Positions 1 through 9,252 of a DNA stretch of 64,000 bases are shown one piece after another. Position numbers and translations under genes: made by a program. The notes under the pieces are model-generated. The model was not told where the DNA came from, searched no databases, and saw only the letters and a list, made by a program, of their open reading frames with translations. Every line of letters starts with the position of its first letter. Within the stretch, counting starts at the first letter, position 1. This stretch comes from G963665185 sp963665185 (GTDB lineage: Bacteria > Desulfobacterota > Desulfovibrionia > Desulfovibrionales > Desulfovibrionaceae): the NCBI GenBank assembly GCA_963665185.2, contig CAXXPO010000026.1:62001-126000 (forward strand). Direction: 5' to 3'.

Positions 1-2320
1 CTAGCGATTCGTGCAGCTCCTCCGGAGTGGAGATGCTGTTCAAGGAGGCCTTCAACACCAAGTCGATTGTTTTGTCCCCTTCACGCTTGAAGTCGGCGAC
101 TTTACGGCCATCCATGATGACGTCCAGGGCCACCCCCAGGTCGTTGGCGCTCATGCCCACGGATTTGAGGCGGTCACGCCGGGGCAGGAAATTGACTTCC
201 GGAAAAAGCAACTCCAGAGAGGGGACGGGACGTATCTGGGCACCGGGGATGGCTTGCCGGATGCTGCCGAACATGGTTCCTGCCGCCGCAATGATGCGCT
301 TGATGTCTGGGCCGCTGACATCCACCGAGATGGTGCGGCCCTTGCCTATACTTTGCTGGAAGATGGAAGCCTGCATGGATACGCCGAACATGCCGGGTAT
401 GGAATTCATAACCCGGCTGAACTCTGGGATGAGAGTTCTGGCTTGGTCTTCAATGGTACAGATGGCCCCAACTATATTGAAGGATCCCACTCCGACATAG
501 AACATGTCCTGGATGCCGGGAGGGGAGGTTCTGCCCATCATGGGCTTGGTTTCCGCGAAGATGTAGTCGCCAATGGCTGTCCTTTCCTTAAAGGACAGGC
601 CGGGAGGCGGAATGAGGATGTTCAGGATAAGGTTCCGATTGCCCTGCGGCAGGTATTCCATTTTGGGAAAAAAGGCGAATGTAATGAATGCGGCCAGACT
701 GGTGAGCAGGACAACCGTGGCAATGCGGGATACCCAGTTGCGCAAAGTCAAGGATATCAGTGCCATGAACCCGCGTGAGAATATACTGCCGATGCCGTTG
801 ATAAGGGACACGCGCGCATTGTCTTTTTTACGTCCTTTTTTGAACAGCTTGCTGGCCAACATGGGGATAACGGAAACGGAAACGAACAGGCTGATGGAAA
901 TGGCACAGGTTACGGCAATGGCAATGTCCTTGAACAACTGTCCGGCTTCCTCCTTTATGAAGACGACGGGCAGGAACACCGCCACGGTCGTCAGGGTGGA
1001 TGCCAGAACCGCCCCCCAGACCTCGTTCGTTCCGTCGTAGGCAGCCTGAATGCCGGTTTTACCCATGGCGCGGTGGCGGTCTATATTTTCCAGAACAACA
1101 ATGGCGTTGTCCACAAGCATACCCACTGCAAATGAAATGCCTGCCATGCTGACGACATTGAGCGTGCGGCCCATCATGTCGAGGAAGATGAAACAGCCGA
1201 TGATGCTGATGGGAATGGACGCGGCCACGATAAGCGTGGACCGGATGCTCTGCAAAAAGAAAAGCAGTACGATGACGGCTAACATGCCGCCGATGATGAT
1301 GTTTTGTTTGACCAGGTCGATTGATCCGTTGATGTATGAGCGTTCATCGTAGGCCCAGTCGAAGACCAACCCCTGATCCTTGAGCATGCCGAGGTTGAGC
1401 TGGGTGACGACCTCTTCCACGGCCGCCGTTACTTCCAACACATTGGCGCCCGGTTCGGGCTTTATGCCAATGGGAAGGCCGGCTTTGCCATTGTGCATGA
1501 CTGCGGCGGTGGGTGTTTCAAATCCATAGGCAACTTCAGCCACATCGCTGATCTTGATTCGTTTCTGACCGGTGGAGCGGATGATTATTTCCTCAATTTC
1601 CTCCGGTGATTCAAACTGTCCTGTGGTGCGGATGCGGTAGTCCCTGCGGTCGACCCCCTGTATCCCGGCGGATATGTTTTGATTCTCATTTTTGAGGACC
1701 TCGATCAGGTTCGCAATCGTCAGATTGTGGGCGGCCAGGCGCTGGGGGTCGATAGTGATCTGCATCTCCGAGTCCTCGCCTCCACCGATGAACAAGTCGG
1801 CAACGCCGTCCACACGTTCCAGGTGCTGTCGGACCTCGTCTTCAAAATAGGTACGGTAAGTTCTTACCGAACGTCTGTTTTCAGGCAGGGATTTGAGAAT
1901 GATCCAGACAATAGGGTTGGTGTTGGCGCCTGTCGCCGATATGACGGGCTTCTCCGTGTTCTCTGGATATTTGGGAACCTCATTGAGCTTGTTGGAAACG
2001 CGCAAAAGGGCTTCGTCCAGATCCGTGTCAATGGCAAAGCGGAGAGTGATTTCGCTTTGTCCGTCATTGCTTTGGCTTTCCATTTCCTTGAGGCTGGTGA
2101 TTCCCTTGAGTACTTTCTCCTGCTCTTCGACCACGTCCCGTTCTATTTCATAGGGGGTAGCGCCGGGCCAACGGGTGGTGACCGTAATTTCAGGCTCTAC
2201 CACGTTGGGGCTGAGCTGGTAGGGCATTTGCTGGAGTCCGATCAGTCCGAACATGATGATCAGAACGACTCCGACTATGACGGTTACTGGCTTTTGGATC
2301 GATGCCTTGACAATATCCAA
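1..2320 (-). CDS. RND efflux transporter permease (AcrB/HAE1 type), C-terminus beyond window
   Basis: Inner-membrane proton-driven pump of a tripartite efflux system. About 773 residues lie in the window, read leftwards; the C-terminal quarter is cut off by the window edge. The N-terminus reads as a first membrane helix after 'ASIQKPVTV', then a periplasmic porter segment with 'LSPNVVEPEITVTTRWPGAT' and 'VISATGANTNPIVWI', typical of the family. I place the start at a TTG at 2318-2320: it follows a GGAGG ribosome site at 2326-2330 and an in-frame TGA lies just upstream. The adaptor gene precedes it by about 200 bases on the same strand, and a TolC-like gene diverges from the adaptor, so the three parts form one system. 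The substrate cannot be read from the sequence. Confidence 0.9.
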   Translation of the reverse strand, partial: MDIVKASIQKPVTVIVGVVLIIMFGLIGLQQMPYQLSPNVVEPEITVTTRWPGATPYEIERDVVEEQEKVLKGITSLKEMESQSNDGQSEITLRFAIDTDLDEALLRVSNKLNEVPKYPENTEKPVISATGANTNPIVWIILKSLPENRRSVRTYRTYFEDEVRQHLERVDGVADLFIGGGEDSEMQITIDPQRLAAHNLTIANLIEVLKNENQNISAGIQGVDRRDYRIRTTGQFESPEEIEEIIIRSTGQKRIKISDVAEVAYGFETPTAAVMHNGKAGLPIGIKPEPGANVLEVTAAVEEVVTQLNLGMLKDQGLVFDWAYDERSYINGSIDLVKQNIIIGGMLAVIVLLFFLQSIRSTLIVAASIPISIIGCFIFLDMMGRTLNVVSMAGISFAVGMLVDNAIVVLENIDRHRAMGKTGIQAAYDGTNEVWGAVLASTLTTVAVFLPVVFIKEEAGQLFKDIAIAVTCAISISLFVSVSVIPMLASKLFKKGRKKDNARVSLINGIGSIFSRGFMALISLTLRNWVSRIATVVLLTSLAAFITFAFFPKMEYLPQGNRNLILNILIPPPGLSFKERTAIGDYIFAETKPMMGRTSPPGIQDMFYVGVGSFNIVGAICTIEDQARTLIPEFSRVMNSIPGMFGVSMQASIFQQSIGKGRTISVDVSGPDIKRIIAAAGTMFGSIRQAIPGAQIRPVPSLELLFPEVNFLPRRDRLKSVGMSANDLGVALDVIMDGRKVADFKREGDKTIDLVLKASLNSISTPEELHESL

Positions 2321-2521
2321 GAGATCCTCCTGACTGGCTGCTGCAAAAGTTCGTCCCGGACTTTTTCATTTCGGGGCATCCCAAATATGATTTGGATAAC
2401 CCTTTCGGATTATTCTGCGGTTTTTATCGAATACTCCGGTGGATCGTTTTGGCTCTTGCGGGCTCCTTTTTCAGCCGGCTAATAAGGGCTTGAATCAACA
2501 ACGTTTTTGCAGTGTATCACA

Positions 2522-3589
2522 CTAATTGGACGGCGCCACCGGTTGCCCTGCGCGAAGTCGTTCGTTCCCTTTGATGACAACATCCATTCCAGGGGCAAGT
2601 CCTGGGGCATCCACCCCAGCCGAATTACCAGTATAGCCGAATACTGTGACTGGTAGCATCAGCGCCTTGCCGTCTTTGACAGCAAAAATGCTCAGTGTGC
2701 CGAAGACGCTGATGATCGCATCTCTGGGGACAAGGATTGCCTGGATTTCTGGGCCCGTAGGAAGATCTGCAACAGCTTCCATTCCTTGGGCCAGATGGCC
2801 GGGATTTTGAACCTTCAACAGGATAGGAAAGGTTCTGCTGGAGACATCGCCTTTGGCGACTTTTGCATATACGGTCCCTTCGAGTTTCCTCCCGGCAACG
2901 TCGATGGTGTAGGTTTGGTTCGTTTTAATGGTCAGATATACCCGCTGTGGCACATTGATCTTAACATCCATTATGTCCGTTCTTGCTATTTCTGCCACCA
3001 AATCACCGCGGTTGAGCCATTCGCCTCTGTCCACGGCGCGTTCTATTATGATTCCTGAAAAAGGAGCGCGAATAGTGGCCTTGTCGATTTGCAACTGTAT
3101 TTTTTTCATTGTGCTTTTTTGTGAAATAACTTTTTTTTCAAGGCCACGCATGAGGTACAGGGCCTTATCATAATCCTGTTCGGAAATGCTGCCACTGGTG
3201 TGTAGGGCTTTCATCCGTTTGAATTCCTTGCGCGCATCCTCCAGCGTTGTTTCCGCCTGTTCCTTGAGTGCCCTTGCGGATTCAAGCTCTTCCTGGAGCA
3301 GGGCGGTATCCAGGTGGACCAGCACCTGTCCTTTTTTCACTCGTTGCCCTGTTGCAAAATGATAGGATTTGACTATGCCGCTTATTTCCGTGGAAACAAG
3401 AGCATCTTCATTGAAAAAAACTGTCCCGATAAATTGGGTAACAGGAACAACTTTTCCGGAAATAGCTTTTTGGGTTACCACCACAGCAGGGGGAGGACCT
3501 GTGGGGCTGGGTTGGGCCGCAAGAGCGGGGGCAGCCAGAAGTATGAGTGCGCAGTACAACGTCTCAGCAAAAGCTTGAAGTGCTTTCAT
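2522..3589 (-). CDS. RND efflux periplasmic adaptor (HlyD/MFP family)
   Basis: Membrane-fusion protein of 355 residues linking the RND pump to the outer-membrane channel. It begins with a signal peptide (MKALQAF..LAAPALAA). A lipoyl-like half ('GIVKSYHFATGQRVKKGQVL') precedes a coiled-coil hairpin (about residues 100-160, rich in E, K, Q), then the returning half ('ATIRAPFSGIIIERAVDRGE'), a beta-barrel domain and a membrane-proximal domain. The start ATG has an AGGATC ribosome site. It is the first gene of the minus-strand pump operon and diverges from the TolC-like gene across about 240 bases that must hold both promoters. Confidence 0.92.
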   Translation of the reverse strand: MKALQAFAETLYCALILLAAPALAAQPSPTGPPPAVVVTQKAISGKVVPVTQFIGTVFFNEDALVSTEISGIVKSYHFATGQRVKKGQVLVHLDTALLQEELESARALKEQAETTLEDARKEFKRMKALHTSGSISEQDYDKALYLMRGLEKKVISQKSTMKKIQLQIDKATIRAPFSGIIIERAVDRGEWLNRGDLVAEIARTDIMDVKINVPQRVYLTIKTNQTYTIDVAGRKLEGTVYAKVAKGDVSSRTFPILLKVQNPGHLAQGMEAVADLPTGPEIQAILVPRDAIISVFGTLSIFAVKDGKALMLPVTVFGYTGNSAGVDAPGLAPGMDVVIKGNERLRAGQPVAPSN

Positions 3590-3832
3590 GATGTGATCCT
3601 ACTTGCGTGGCGATGATTCTGGCTAAGAGGGCTAGTTTTGGGCTTGCGGGATAATGGTTGCTTGCGCAACGGACTGTCTTGTGGTAGTTCGCTCTCTGCC
3701 AGAAGATCAAACAAAAAAAATGTTTATTTTCTTTTGGGCCGATTTCCTGTAACCACATAACCGCATTCTTCCGGTACATACTAACGTTTCTGATAAAGAC
3801 CTCCAAGCATTTTGACTAAAAAGGGCAAACGG

Positions 3833-5206
3833 ATGAAAAAGATTTCACTGTTTTTTTTGACTATGTTGATATTGTGCGCAGCAACCTTGGGACAAGCTGC
3901 TGAACAGGGCGATATGCAGAACGGTACAATGCCTGCCCCGACAACAAACGTTCAAAGTTTTGAGGGACAATTTGATTTGACCCGTTGCGTAGAGCGCGGT
4001 CTGGCGGAAAATCCTACGATAAAGTCCGCCCGGTTTGAACTTTTGGGCCGAGACTACGGGAGAAAATCGTCCCGTGGGGAATTCGGTCCGAAGCTGAGCG
4101 CCGGGTACGGGTTCACGCATTACGACCAGCAACCCACGTCGGGCGGTGTGGCTACTGGTTCCCAGGACCAATGGGCATTTACTGTCAATCTTAAGCAGCC
4201 TATTTTCACGGGTTTCAAATTGCTTTCCAATTACCAGAAAGCCGCTCTTGCCACAGAGCAAGCCAAGGCGTTGTTGTCGCAGGCGGAACTTACCCTGGTT
4301 GAAACCATTCAGGTCAATTATTTTCTGCTGCTCAAGGGGCGGATGGATGTGAAGAGCGCTCAGGATTCGGTTGCCCGGCTGGAATCCCAGCTTAAAGTGA
4401 CGCAGGCTTTCTACGACGTCGGCCTCAAGCCCCGTCTGGATGTTCTTGAGGCGGAAGTTGACTTGGCCAAAGCGCAGCAGGAATTGCTTATCGCCCAAAA
4501 CGATGTGGACACGCAGATCGCTCGTTTGAACACTCTTTTGGGGATTCCGTTGGACCATCATACCGACTATATTGGCCAATTGGCTTACGAGCCTTTCAAT
4601 ATGCGTCTCAATGATTGTCTCGATGCAGCGTATCGATATCGTCCTGACTTGGAAATCGGACGGAAAAGCGTTGAAATTGCCAAGAAAGACGTGAAGATTT
4701 CCGCCAGTGATTTTTATCCCCAGGTTTCTGCCGACTGGGATTACAGCCAGTCTGGTGATGATCCTTCCGTGCAGGGCGATACGTACAATGCACGCAATAC
4801 CCAATGGTCTGTGGGCGCGAACATGCAGTGGAACGTGTTTGAGTGGGGCAAAACATATTACGGATATCGTTCTGCCAAGCAGAGCGTGTCGAAAGTGGAA
4901 GCGGAGCTGGCCAATACACGACTGGAAGCTTCTTATTCCGTCAAATCCTCGTTTCTCAAGTTGAACGAGGCGGCCGACCGCATAGGTGTTGCCCGTAAAT
5001 CCGTGGAATCCGCCAAGGAAGGGTATCGTATGGCCGTGGCCCGTTACCAGGCACAGGTCGGGACCAATACCGAGGTTTTGGACGCTCAATCCCGGCTGAC
5101 GTCTGCAGAGGCCAATCTTTCTTCGGCATTGTCCGATTACCAGACAGCCCTTTCCAAATTGTATGCGGCCATGGGTGAGCTGAACATCGATTTGAGTCCT
5201 AAATAG
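3833..5206 (+). CDS. TolC-family outer membrane efflux protein
   Basis: Outer-membrane channel of 457 residues, the exit duct for the divergent RND pump. The signal peptide MKKISLFFLTMLILCAATLG is followed by two OEP repeats rich in long alpha-helix, with the usual 'LDVLEAEVDLAKAQQELLIA' and 'GTNTEVLDAQSRLTSAEANL' segments. An upstream in-frame TTG at 3812 would add seven charged residues. I prefer the ATG at 3833 because it gives a clean signal peptide and has an AAGGG site seven bases upstream. A strong terminator follows within 60 bases. Confidence 0.92.
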   Translation: MKKISLFFLTMLILCAATLGQAAEQGDMQNGTMPAPTTNVQSFEGQFDLTRCVERGLAENPTIKSARFELLGRDYGRKSSRGEFGPKLSAGYGFTHYDQQPTSGGVATGSQDQWAFTVNLKQPIFTGFKLLSNYQKAALATEQAKALLSQAELTLVETIQVNYFLLLKGRMDVKSAQDSVARLESQLKVTQAFYDVGLKPRLDVLEAEVDLAKAQQELLIAQNDVDTQIARLNTLLGIPLDHHTDYIGQLAYEPFNMRLNDCLDAAYRYRPDLEIGRKSVEIAKKDVKISASDFYPQVSADWDYSQSGDDPSVQGDTYNARNTQWSVGANMQWNVFEWGKTYYGYRSAKQSVSKVEAELANTRLEASYSVKSSFLKLNEAADRIGVARKSVESAKEGYRMAVARYQAQVGTNTEVLDAQSRLTSAEANLSSALSDYQTALSKLYAAMGELNIDLSPK

Positions 5207-5263
5207 CAACGGGCAGGGCAGGTTCCAGATACTTCGTTTAAATGATACGGCTTATCTTAATGT

Positions 5264-5298
5264 AAAAAGGCCGGGAGGGTTCGCCTCCCGGCCTTTTT
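5264..5298. terminator. Bidirectional rho-independent terminator
   Basis: Perfect stem (AAGGCCGGGAGG / CCTCCCGGCCTT) with a short TTCG-type loop, A-run on the left and T-run on the right. It lies between the convergent TolC-like and HU genes and can stop both. Confidence 0.9.
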
Positions 5299-5325
5299 AT
5301 CTGCATTACGGACAGATGCTACGAC

Positions 5326-5613
5326 TTAGCTGTTCAGGGCTTCGTCAAGGGACTTGGCAGTAGAGAACTTGACCACGCGCTTTGAGGGAATAGTGATTTC
5401 CTGGCCAGTCTGCGGGTTGCGTCCAGGACGACTGGCGCGTTCCTTAATAGCAAGAGTACCAACCCCGGGCAGACGAACAGAATCGTCCTGAGATATACCC
5501 TTTGCCAGGATCTCGCAAAATGCGTCAAAAGATTTTTCTGCGCTTGCCTTGGTCTCGAACACGGAAGGCAGAGCTGCTTTGAGCTCTTCGACAAATTGGG
5601 CCTTAGTGAACAT
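5326..5613 (-). CDS. HU/IHF-family DNA-binding protein
   Basis: Nucleoid-associated protein of 95 residues that bends DNA as a dimer. It has the family layout: an N-terminal helical pair (MFTKAQFVEELKAALPS), then the beta-arm with 'RPGRNPQTGQEITIPSKRVVKF', where RNPQTG is the DNA-minor-groove signature. The ATG follows a near-perfect AAAGGAGG site. It is monocistronic, with a shared terminator downstream. It is somewhat longer than typical 90-residue HU, and HU versus IHF assignment is open. Confidence 0.95.
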   Translation of the reverse strand: MFTKAQFVEELKAALPSVFETKASAEKSFDAFCEILAKGISQDDSVRLPGVGTLAIKERASRPGRNPQTGQEITIPSKRVVKFSTAKSLDEALNS

Positions 5614-6255
5614 AGAGCGTAACCTCCTTTGGATATAACGGGCTAATGTGCCGGCAAATATTTATTAACCGGCTTCCGCCCTTGATGAATTGTAGATGTG
5701 CCGTCGATGCTCTAACTTGTCAAATGAAAAAGGCGTTACAATCAAGTATTTTGGGAGGAAAGCACGAAAACTTCTGTTGTCCGTCGAGCCGGAAGGGGGA
5801 TTTTGTTTTGAGACAAGGGGAAGTGAAAAACAGCGCGCCAATGCTTAACATCCTGATATTTATTTTTTTTTCTGACGGCTGCGGAATGCGTCTTTTTTTT
5901 GGATATTGATTTGTTGTCTTATACCGGCTCTGGGACGGCAAAGTCTGCCGAGGGAAGAAAAGATGTTGGGGCCAAATGGATCCAGAACTGACGGAGCGAG
6001 TTTATTGGTGAACTCTGGATAACTTCAGGTAAGTCTGGTAGGGATTTGGGAGAAACAGCATATTTTTTTCTACTGATCACATGGAGGACTTGTCGGATGC
6101 GGGACGAGGAGAGGCCAATACGTTGGCTGTAGGCTTTCGATCTGGAGTTGCAAGGACAGCGTAAGATTGGCGCGGACATTTTTTTCTCATTTTTAAAGGT
6201 GGCTTATTTCGTTAGAATTAGACGTGTCGCATTCTACATGCTTTGGGTGGAAAAA
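5614..6255. other. Gene-free interval between HU and PilZ genes
   Basis: About 640 bases with no convincing gene. It must contain the HU promoter on the minus strand and the PilZ promoter on the plus strand. A minus frame across 5919-6179 reads like a fragment of a helix-turn-helix ('QRIGLSSSRIRQVLHVISRK'), but it has no ribosome site and no recognisable flanking domain. Confidence 0.5.
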
Positions 6256-6951
6256 ATGGAATTGGACTCAACGAATGGAACAGCTTCTCGCATACTCCTT
6301 GTCGCCGAAAACGGGGTGGCAAAGGACATGTATTGCAAGATAGCGCTTGAGGTTGGTGTTGAGTGCCTGTGTGTGGGATCCTTGGACGAGTTGCAAAGAA
6401 AGTATCCGGGAACAAATTTACGCGGTATTTTGCTGGATGTCCCCACGGTCATCAAGGCGAGCATGGAAGAGAAAAGGCACATCCAGAAACTGGGAGATAG
6501 TTTTCCCATGTTGCGCCTTCGCTGGAACGAGAATTCCGAAAGCATAATGGGATTGTATTCCGGGGGGAAACTGAGCGGTTCCGAAGTCATCCGTGATTTT
6601 TTTCAGCGCGAAGTCCAAGGGTTTGTGCCGCGCCGGATTCGTGTTGGTTCCCGGTGTCATGTATCCTTTAATATTCTTGTAGGTGAAACGCCCGGCTTCT
6701 CTTCTCATGAAGCAGAGAAGGCTTTTACCGCGAACGCTTCCCCTGGGGGATGTTTTGTCTACACAGCCCGAAGTTACCGGATTGGACAAGGCATTTATGT
6801 GGTAATCAATGAATTTGACGACCACACCCCGATTGCTTCCATCGTCCGGTGGACCATGCCTTGGGGGGAACGACTGAAACCGCCAGGCATAGGCATTTCC
6901 TTCGAACAAATGACTTCTTCGCAAGCGAGGCAGCTGGGAAATTTCCTGTAA
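6256..6951 (+). CDS. PilZ-domain protein with receiver-like N-terminal domain
   Basis: Probable cyclic-di-GMP-binding protein of 231 residues. The first 115 residues look like a degenerate response-regulator fold ('SRILLVAENGVAKDMYCKIA', 'LRGILLDVP') without a clear phospho-acceptor pocket. The C-terminal half has the two PilZ signatures: an arginine cluster 'PRRIRVGSRC' and the 'NASPGG' form of [D/N]xSxxG. The start at 6256 has GGTGG five bases upstream; an alternative ATG at 6238 adds six residues. No flagellar or exopolysaccharide neighbour points to an output. Confidence 0.7.
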   Translation: MELDSTNGTASRILLVAENGVAKDMYCKIALEVGVECLCVGSLDELQRKYPGTNLRGILLDVPTVIKASMEEKRHIQKLGDSFPMLRLRWNENSESIMGLYSGGKLSGSEVIRDFFQREVQGFVPRRIRVGSRCHVSFNILVGETPGFSSHEAEKAFTANASPGGCFVYTARSYRIGQGIYVVINEFDDHTPIASIVRWTMPWGERLKPPGIGISFEQMTSSQARQLGNFL

Positions 6952-7136
6952 TTTTTTCAGACGTGGATTCGTCAGGTTGGCTTGCGCAAACTGCAAGACT
7001 CATAGTTCCTTTTTTGTTGAAAACTGAAGCTATGAATTTGCCGAATATTGCTTTAACAGGCTGCTGAAAAGATTCGTCCTTTTTTTAGAGGGAGCTGCCC
7101 TTGAACGGATGTGCGTAAAAGACGAAAGGAGGTTGA

Positions 7137-7310
7137 ATGGGCGACAAACCGAAGACCTTATTGGATTATACGGTTCGGGGCATCCTTATGGGAGGATCTG
7201 TAGGAGTGCTTGCCGGGCTTCTTTTTGTGGACATGAGCCGAGGTCTTTTTCTTGGTATGCTTTGTGGGGCCTTGGCAGGCATTACCTTGCACAGTAGACA
7301 GGCAAAATGA
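7137..7310 (+). CDS. Small glycine-rich membrane protein, 57 residues
   Basis: Short gene with an excellent AAAGGAGG ribosome site at 7126-7132. The product begins MGDKPKTLLDYTVRGILMGG, has two short hydrophobic stretches (about residues 16-31 and 36-51) rich in Gly, Leu and Met, and ends in a basic tail (HSRQAK). This suggests a two-helix hairpin in the inner membrane. Function is unknown. It lies downstream of the PilZ gene in the same direction (185 bases apart) and convergent to the histidine kinase gene. Confidence 0.7.
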   Translation: MGDKPKTLLDYTVRGILMGGSVGVLAGLLFVDMSRGLFLGMLCGALAGITLHSRQAK

Positions 7311-7435
7311 TCGTTTTGGCCGGAGACCGTCCTTTGATGCAGCGCCTTTCCCTTGATTTTCATCCTGGGGAGTCCGTATTTCGCCGATGTGAACAAAAAA
7401 ATATGGGGGAGGGGAATAACCTTTCCTGGCGAATG

Positions 7436-9085
7436 TCAGGCTGGCAAGGTCAGAATAATGACTGTTTCATTTGGAGTGCTGTCGTCAAGAGTTATGGAGC
7501 CGCCTAGGGTGCGGACGATAAGTTTGGCGGAGTAAGCTCCCAGTCCTGTTCCTCCTGGTTTCCCATGGGTGACGAATTTTTCAAAAAATCTATCTCTGAT
7601 CTGTTCTGGGACTTCCCCCAGGTTCCGTATCCGGATTTGTCGAAAAGTCTCCTTGTCTGTCAGCTCCACACTTACTATTCCGTTGTGCGGCGAAGCTTCC
7701 ACCGCATTTCTCAGCAAATTTGCCAGCATGGTGTAGCAAAGAAGCTCTTCGGCCTGGGCAATGAAGCGATCGCCTTGTGTCGGCGTCTTTCCGTAAAGCG
7801 TAAGGTTCATACCTACTTGGCGGGCTTTAGCCAGGGGCCCCATTTCTTCCCATATTTTGGCAATAAGGTTCAGCAGGTTCACTGGGAGACTGTGAAAGTG
7901 ATATGTGCCCCGTTCCATTTTGAGCAAGTTCAGAGAATGGTTGACGATGTTGAACACGCGCAGGCCTGACTTGCGGATGATTTTGATTCCTTCCTGAATG
8001 TCCGGCGGAAGATCCTCTTCAAGCAATAAGTCTGCCATGCCCATGATGGCATTGAGCGGAGTTTTTATGTCGTGACGGGTCATGCGTTCAACGTCTTCGC
8101 GCAGTGCCTCGGCGCGCTTACGTTCCGTTACATCCATGGACACGATCATGCCTGCGTTGATTTGTCCGTCCGCATTTCGTAACGGCAGAAGATGTACTTC
8201 GCAGGTTCGGCCTGAAATTTCCACTTCCGTTGTGTTTTCTTCTCCCGATAATGTTCGTCTGAATAACGGGCCGAGTATTGATGCGATTTCTGCGGGAAGG
8301 CACTCCCAGACGACTTTGTTTTGAAGGGCGCACCCCTTGAGTCCGAATGGTTCAAAGCCCTTTCCGTCAGCCAGAAGAAAGCGCAGATCATTGTCATACA
8401 TGGCCACAATGCCGTTGGGAAAATTTTGTACCAGGGCTTTGTATTTGTGTTCACTTTCCCTGAGTTCTCGTTCTTTTCGTTCCAGCTCTGTCCTGTGGTC
8501 TTCTATAAGTCGCTGTGTCCTGTAGGCTTTTTCCCAGCGGGAATAGACAAGTCGTGACAACAAAAGTGAAATTGCACTTACAACAATGCATAGGATAATA
8601 TTTGTCCGGAGTATTTTTTCGTCGCTTATTCCTCTCACGAGCAGACTTATTTCAAGAATACATAGGAGAGTGTATAAAAAAAGAGCTTTGCGGTGGGGAA
8701 TTCTAAAAAAAGCAGCCAGCCCAAACATCGTCATTATAAAGAGGCTTTGCGTATGGCTGTAGATGGGGCTCAACCCATTTATAAGAACGAGGCAGATCGG
8801 TATTGTTCCGCCATACAGGGTTTCAATCAGACGATGACGCTCTCCTACTTCCGCTTCTGCTGCAGGGGGTGGGGAAAATATGAGCAAAAGACCGGACGAC
8901 ATGATTATATACACCCGGAGTAGGAAAGAAGGAATATGAGGAGTGTTGTAGCCAAGATATAACATAAAAGATGCCATGGGGATAAACGCCATGGCTACGT
9001 AACGAATCGTTATCAGGTTTGCCTGAGTCGCGCTTCGTTTTATCTCTTGGAGAAGGCGTTCTGCGTTTGAGAGCTCATTACCCAT
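7436..9085 (-). CDS. Membrane PAS sensor histidine kinase (orphan)
   Basis: Sensor kinase of 549 residues. Roughly six hydrophobic segments occupy residues 25-185, then a coiled linker, a PAS domain (about 215-325) ending 'VSMDVTERKRAEA', a HisKA domain with the H-box 'MTRHDIKTPLNAIMG' and an HATPase domain with N-box 'NLLRNAVEAS' and G-box 'GGTGLGAYSAK'. All residues needed for autophosphorylation appear present. No response-regulator gene is adjacent, so the partner is unknown. The IS3 element begins about 130 bases upstream of its start and may separate it from its original promoter. Confidence 0.9.
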   Translation of the reverse strand: MGNELSNAERLLQEIKRSATQANLITIRYVAMAFIPMASFMLYLGYNTPHIPSFLLRVYIIMSSGLLLIFSPPPAAEAEVGERHRLIETLYGGTIPICLVLINGLSPIYSHTQSLFIMTMFGLAAFFRIPHRKALFLYTLLCILEISLLVRGISDEKILRTNIILCIVVSAISLLLSRLVYSRWEKAYRTQRLIEDHRTELERKERELRESEHKYKALVQNFPNGIVAMYDNDLRFLLADGKGFEPFGLKGCALQNKVVWECLPAEIASILGPLFRRTLSGEENTTEVEISGRTCEVHLLPLRNADGQINAGMIVSMDVTERKRAEALREDVERMTRHDIKTPLNAIMGMADLLLEEDLPPDIQEGIKIIRKSGLRVFNIVNHSLNLLKMERGTYHFHSLPVNLLNLIAKIWEEMGPLAKARQVGMNLTLYGKTPTQGDRFIAQAEELLCYTMLANLLRNAVEASPHNGIVSVELTDKETFRQIRIRNLGEVPEQIRDRFFEKFVTHGKPGGTGLGAYSAKLIVRTLGGSITLDDSTPNETVIILTLPA

Positions 9086-9252
9086 GATTCAGCCGCCGAT
9101 ACGTTACCAAAGTATTATGTTATTATTGTACATCAGCACGGCATAAGAAGCGGTTTTTTACAATAAGATATAAATCGCATGAAAGCAAAAGTTTCTGTGA
9201 GTGGGCAGGATAGGGTAATCCCCCCATTTCTAGGGGGCCTGAAAAGTAGAGG

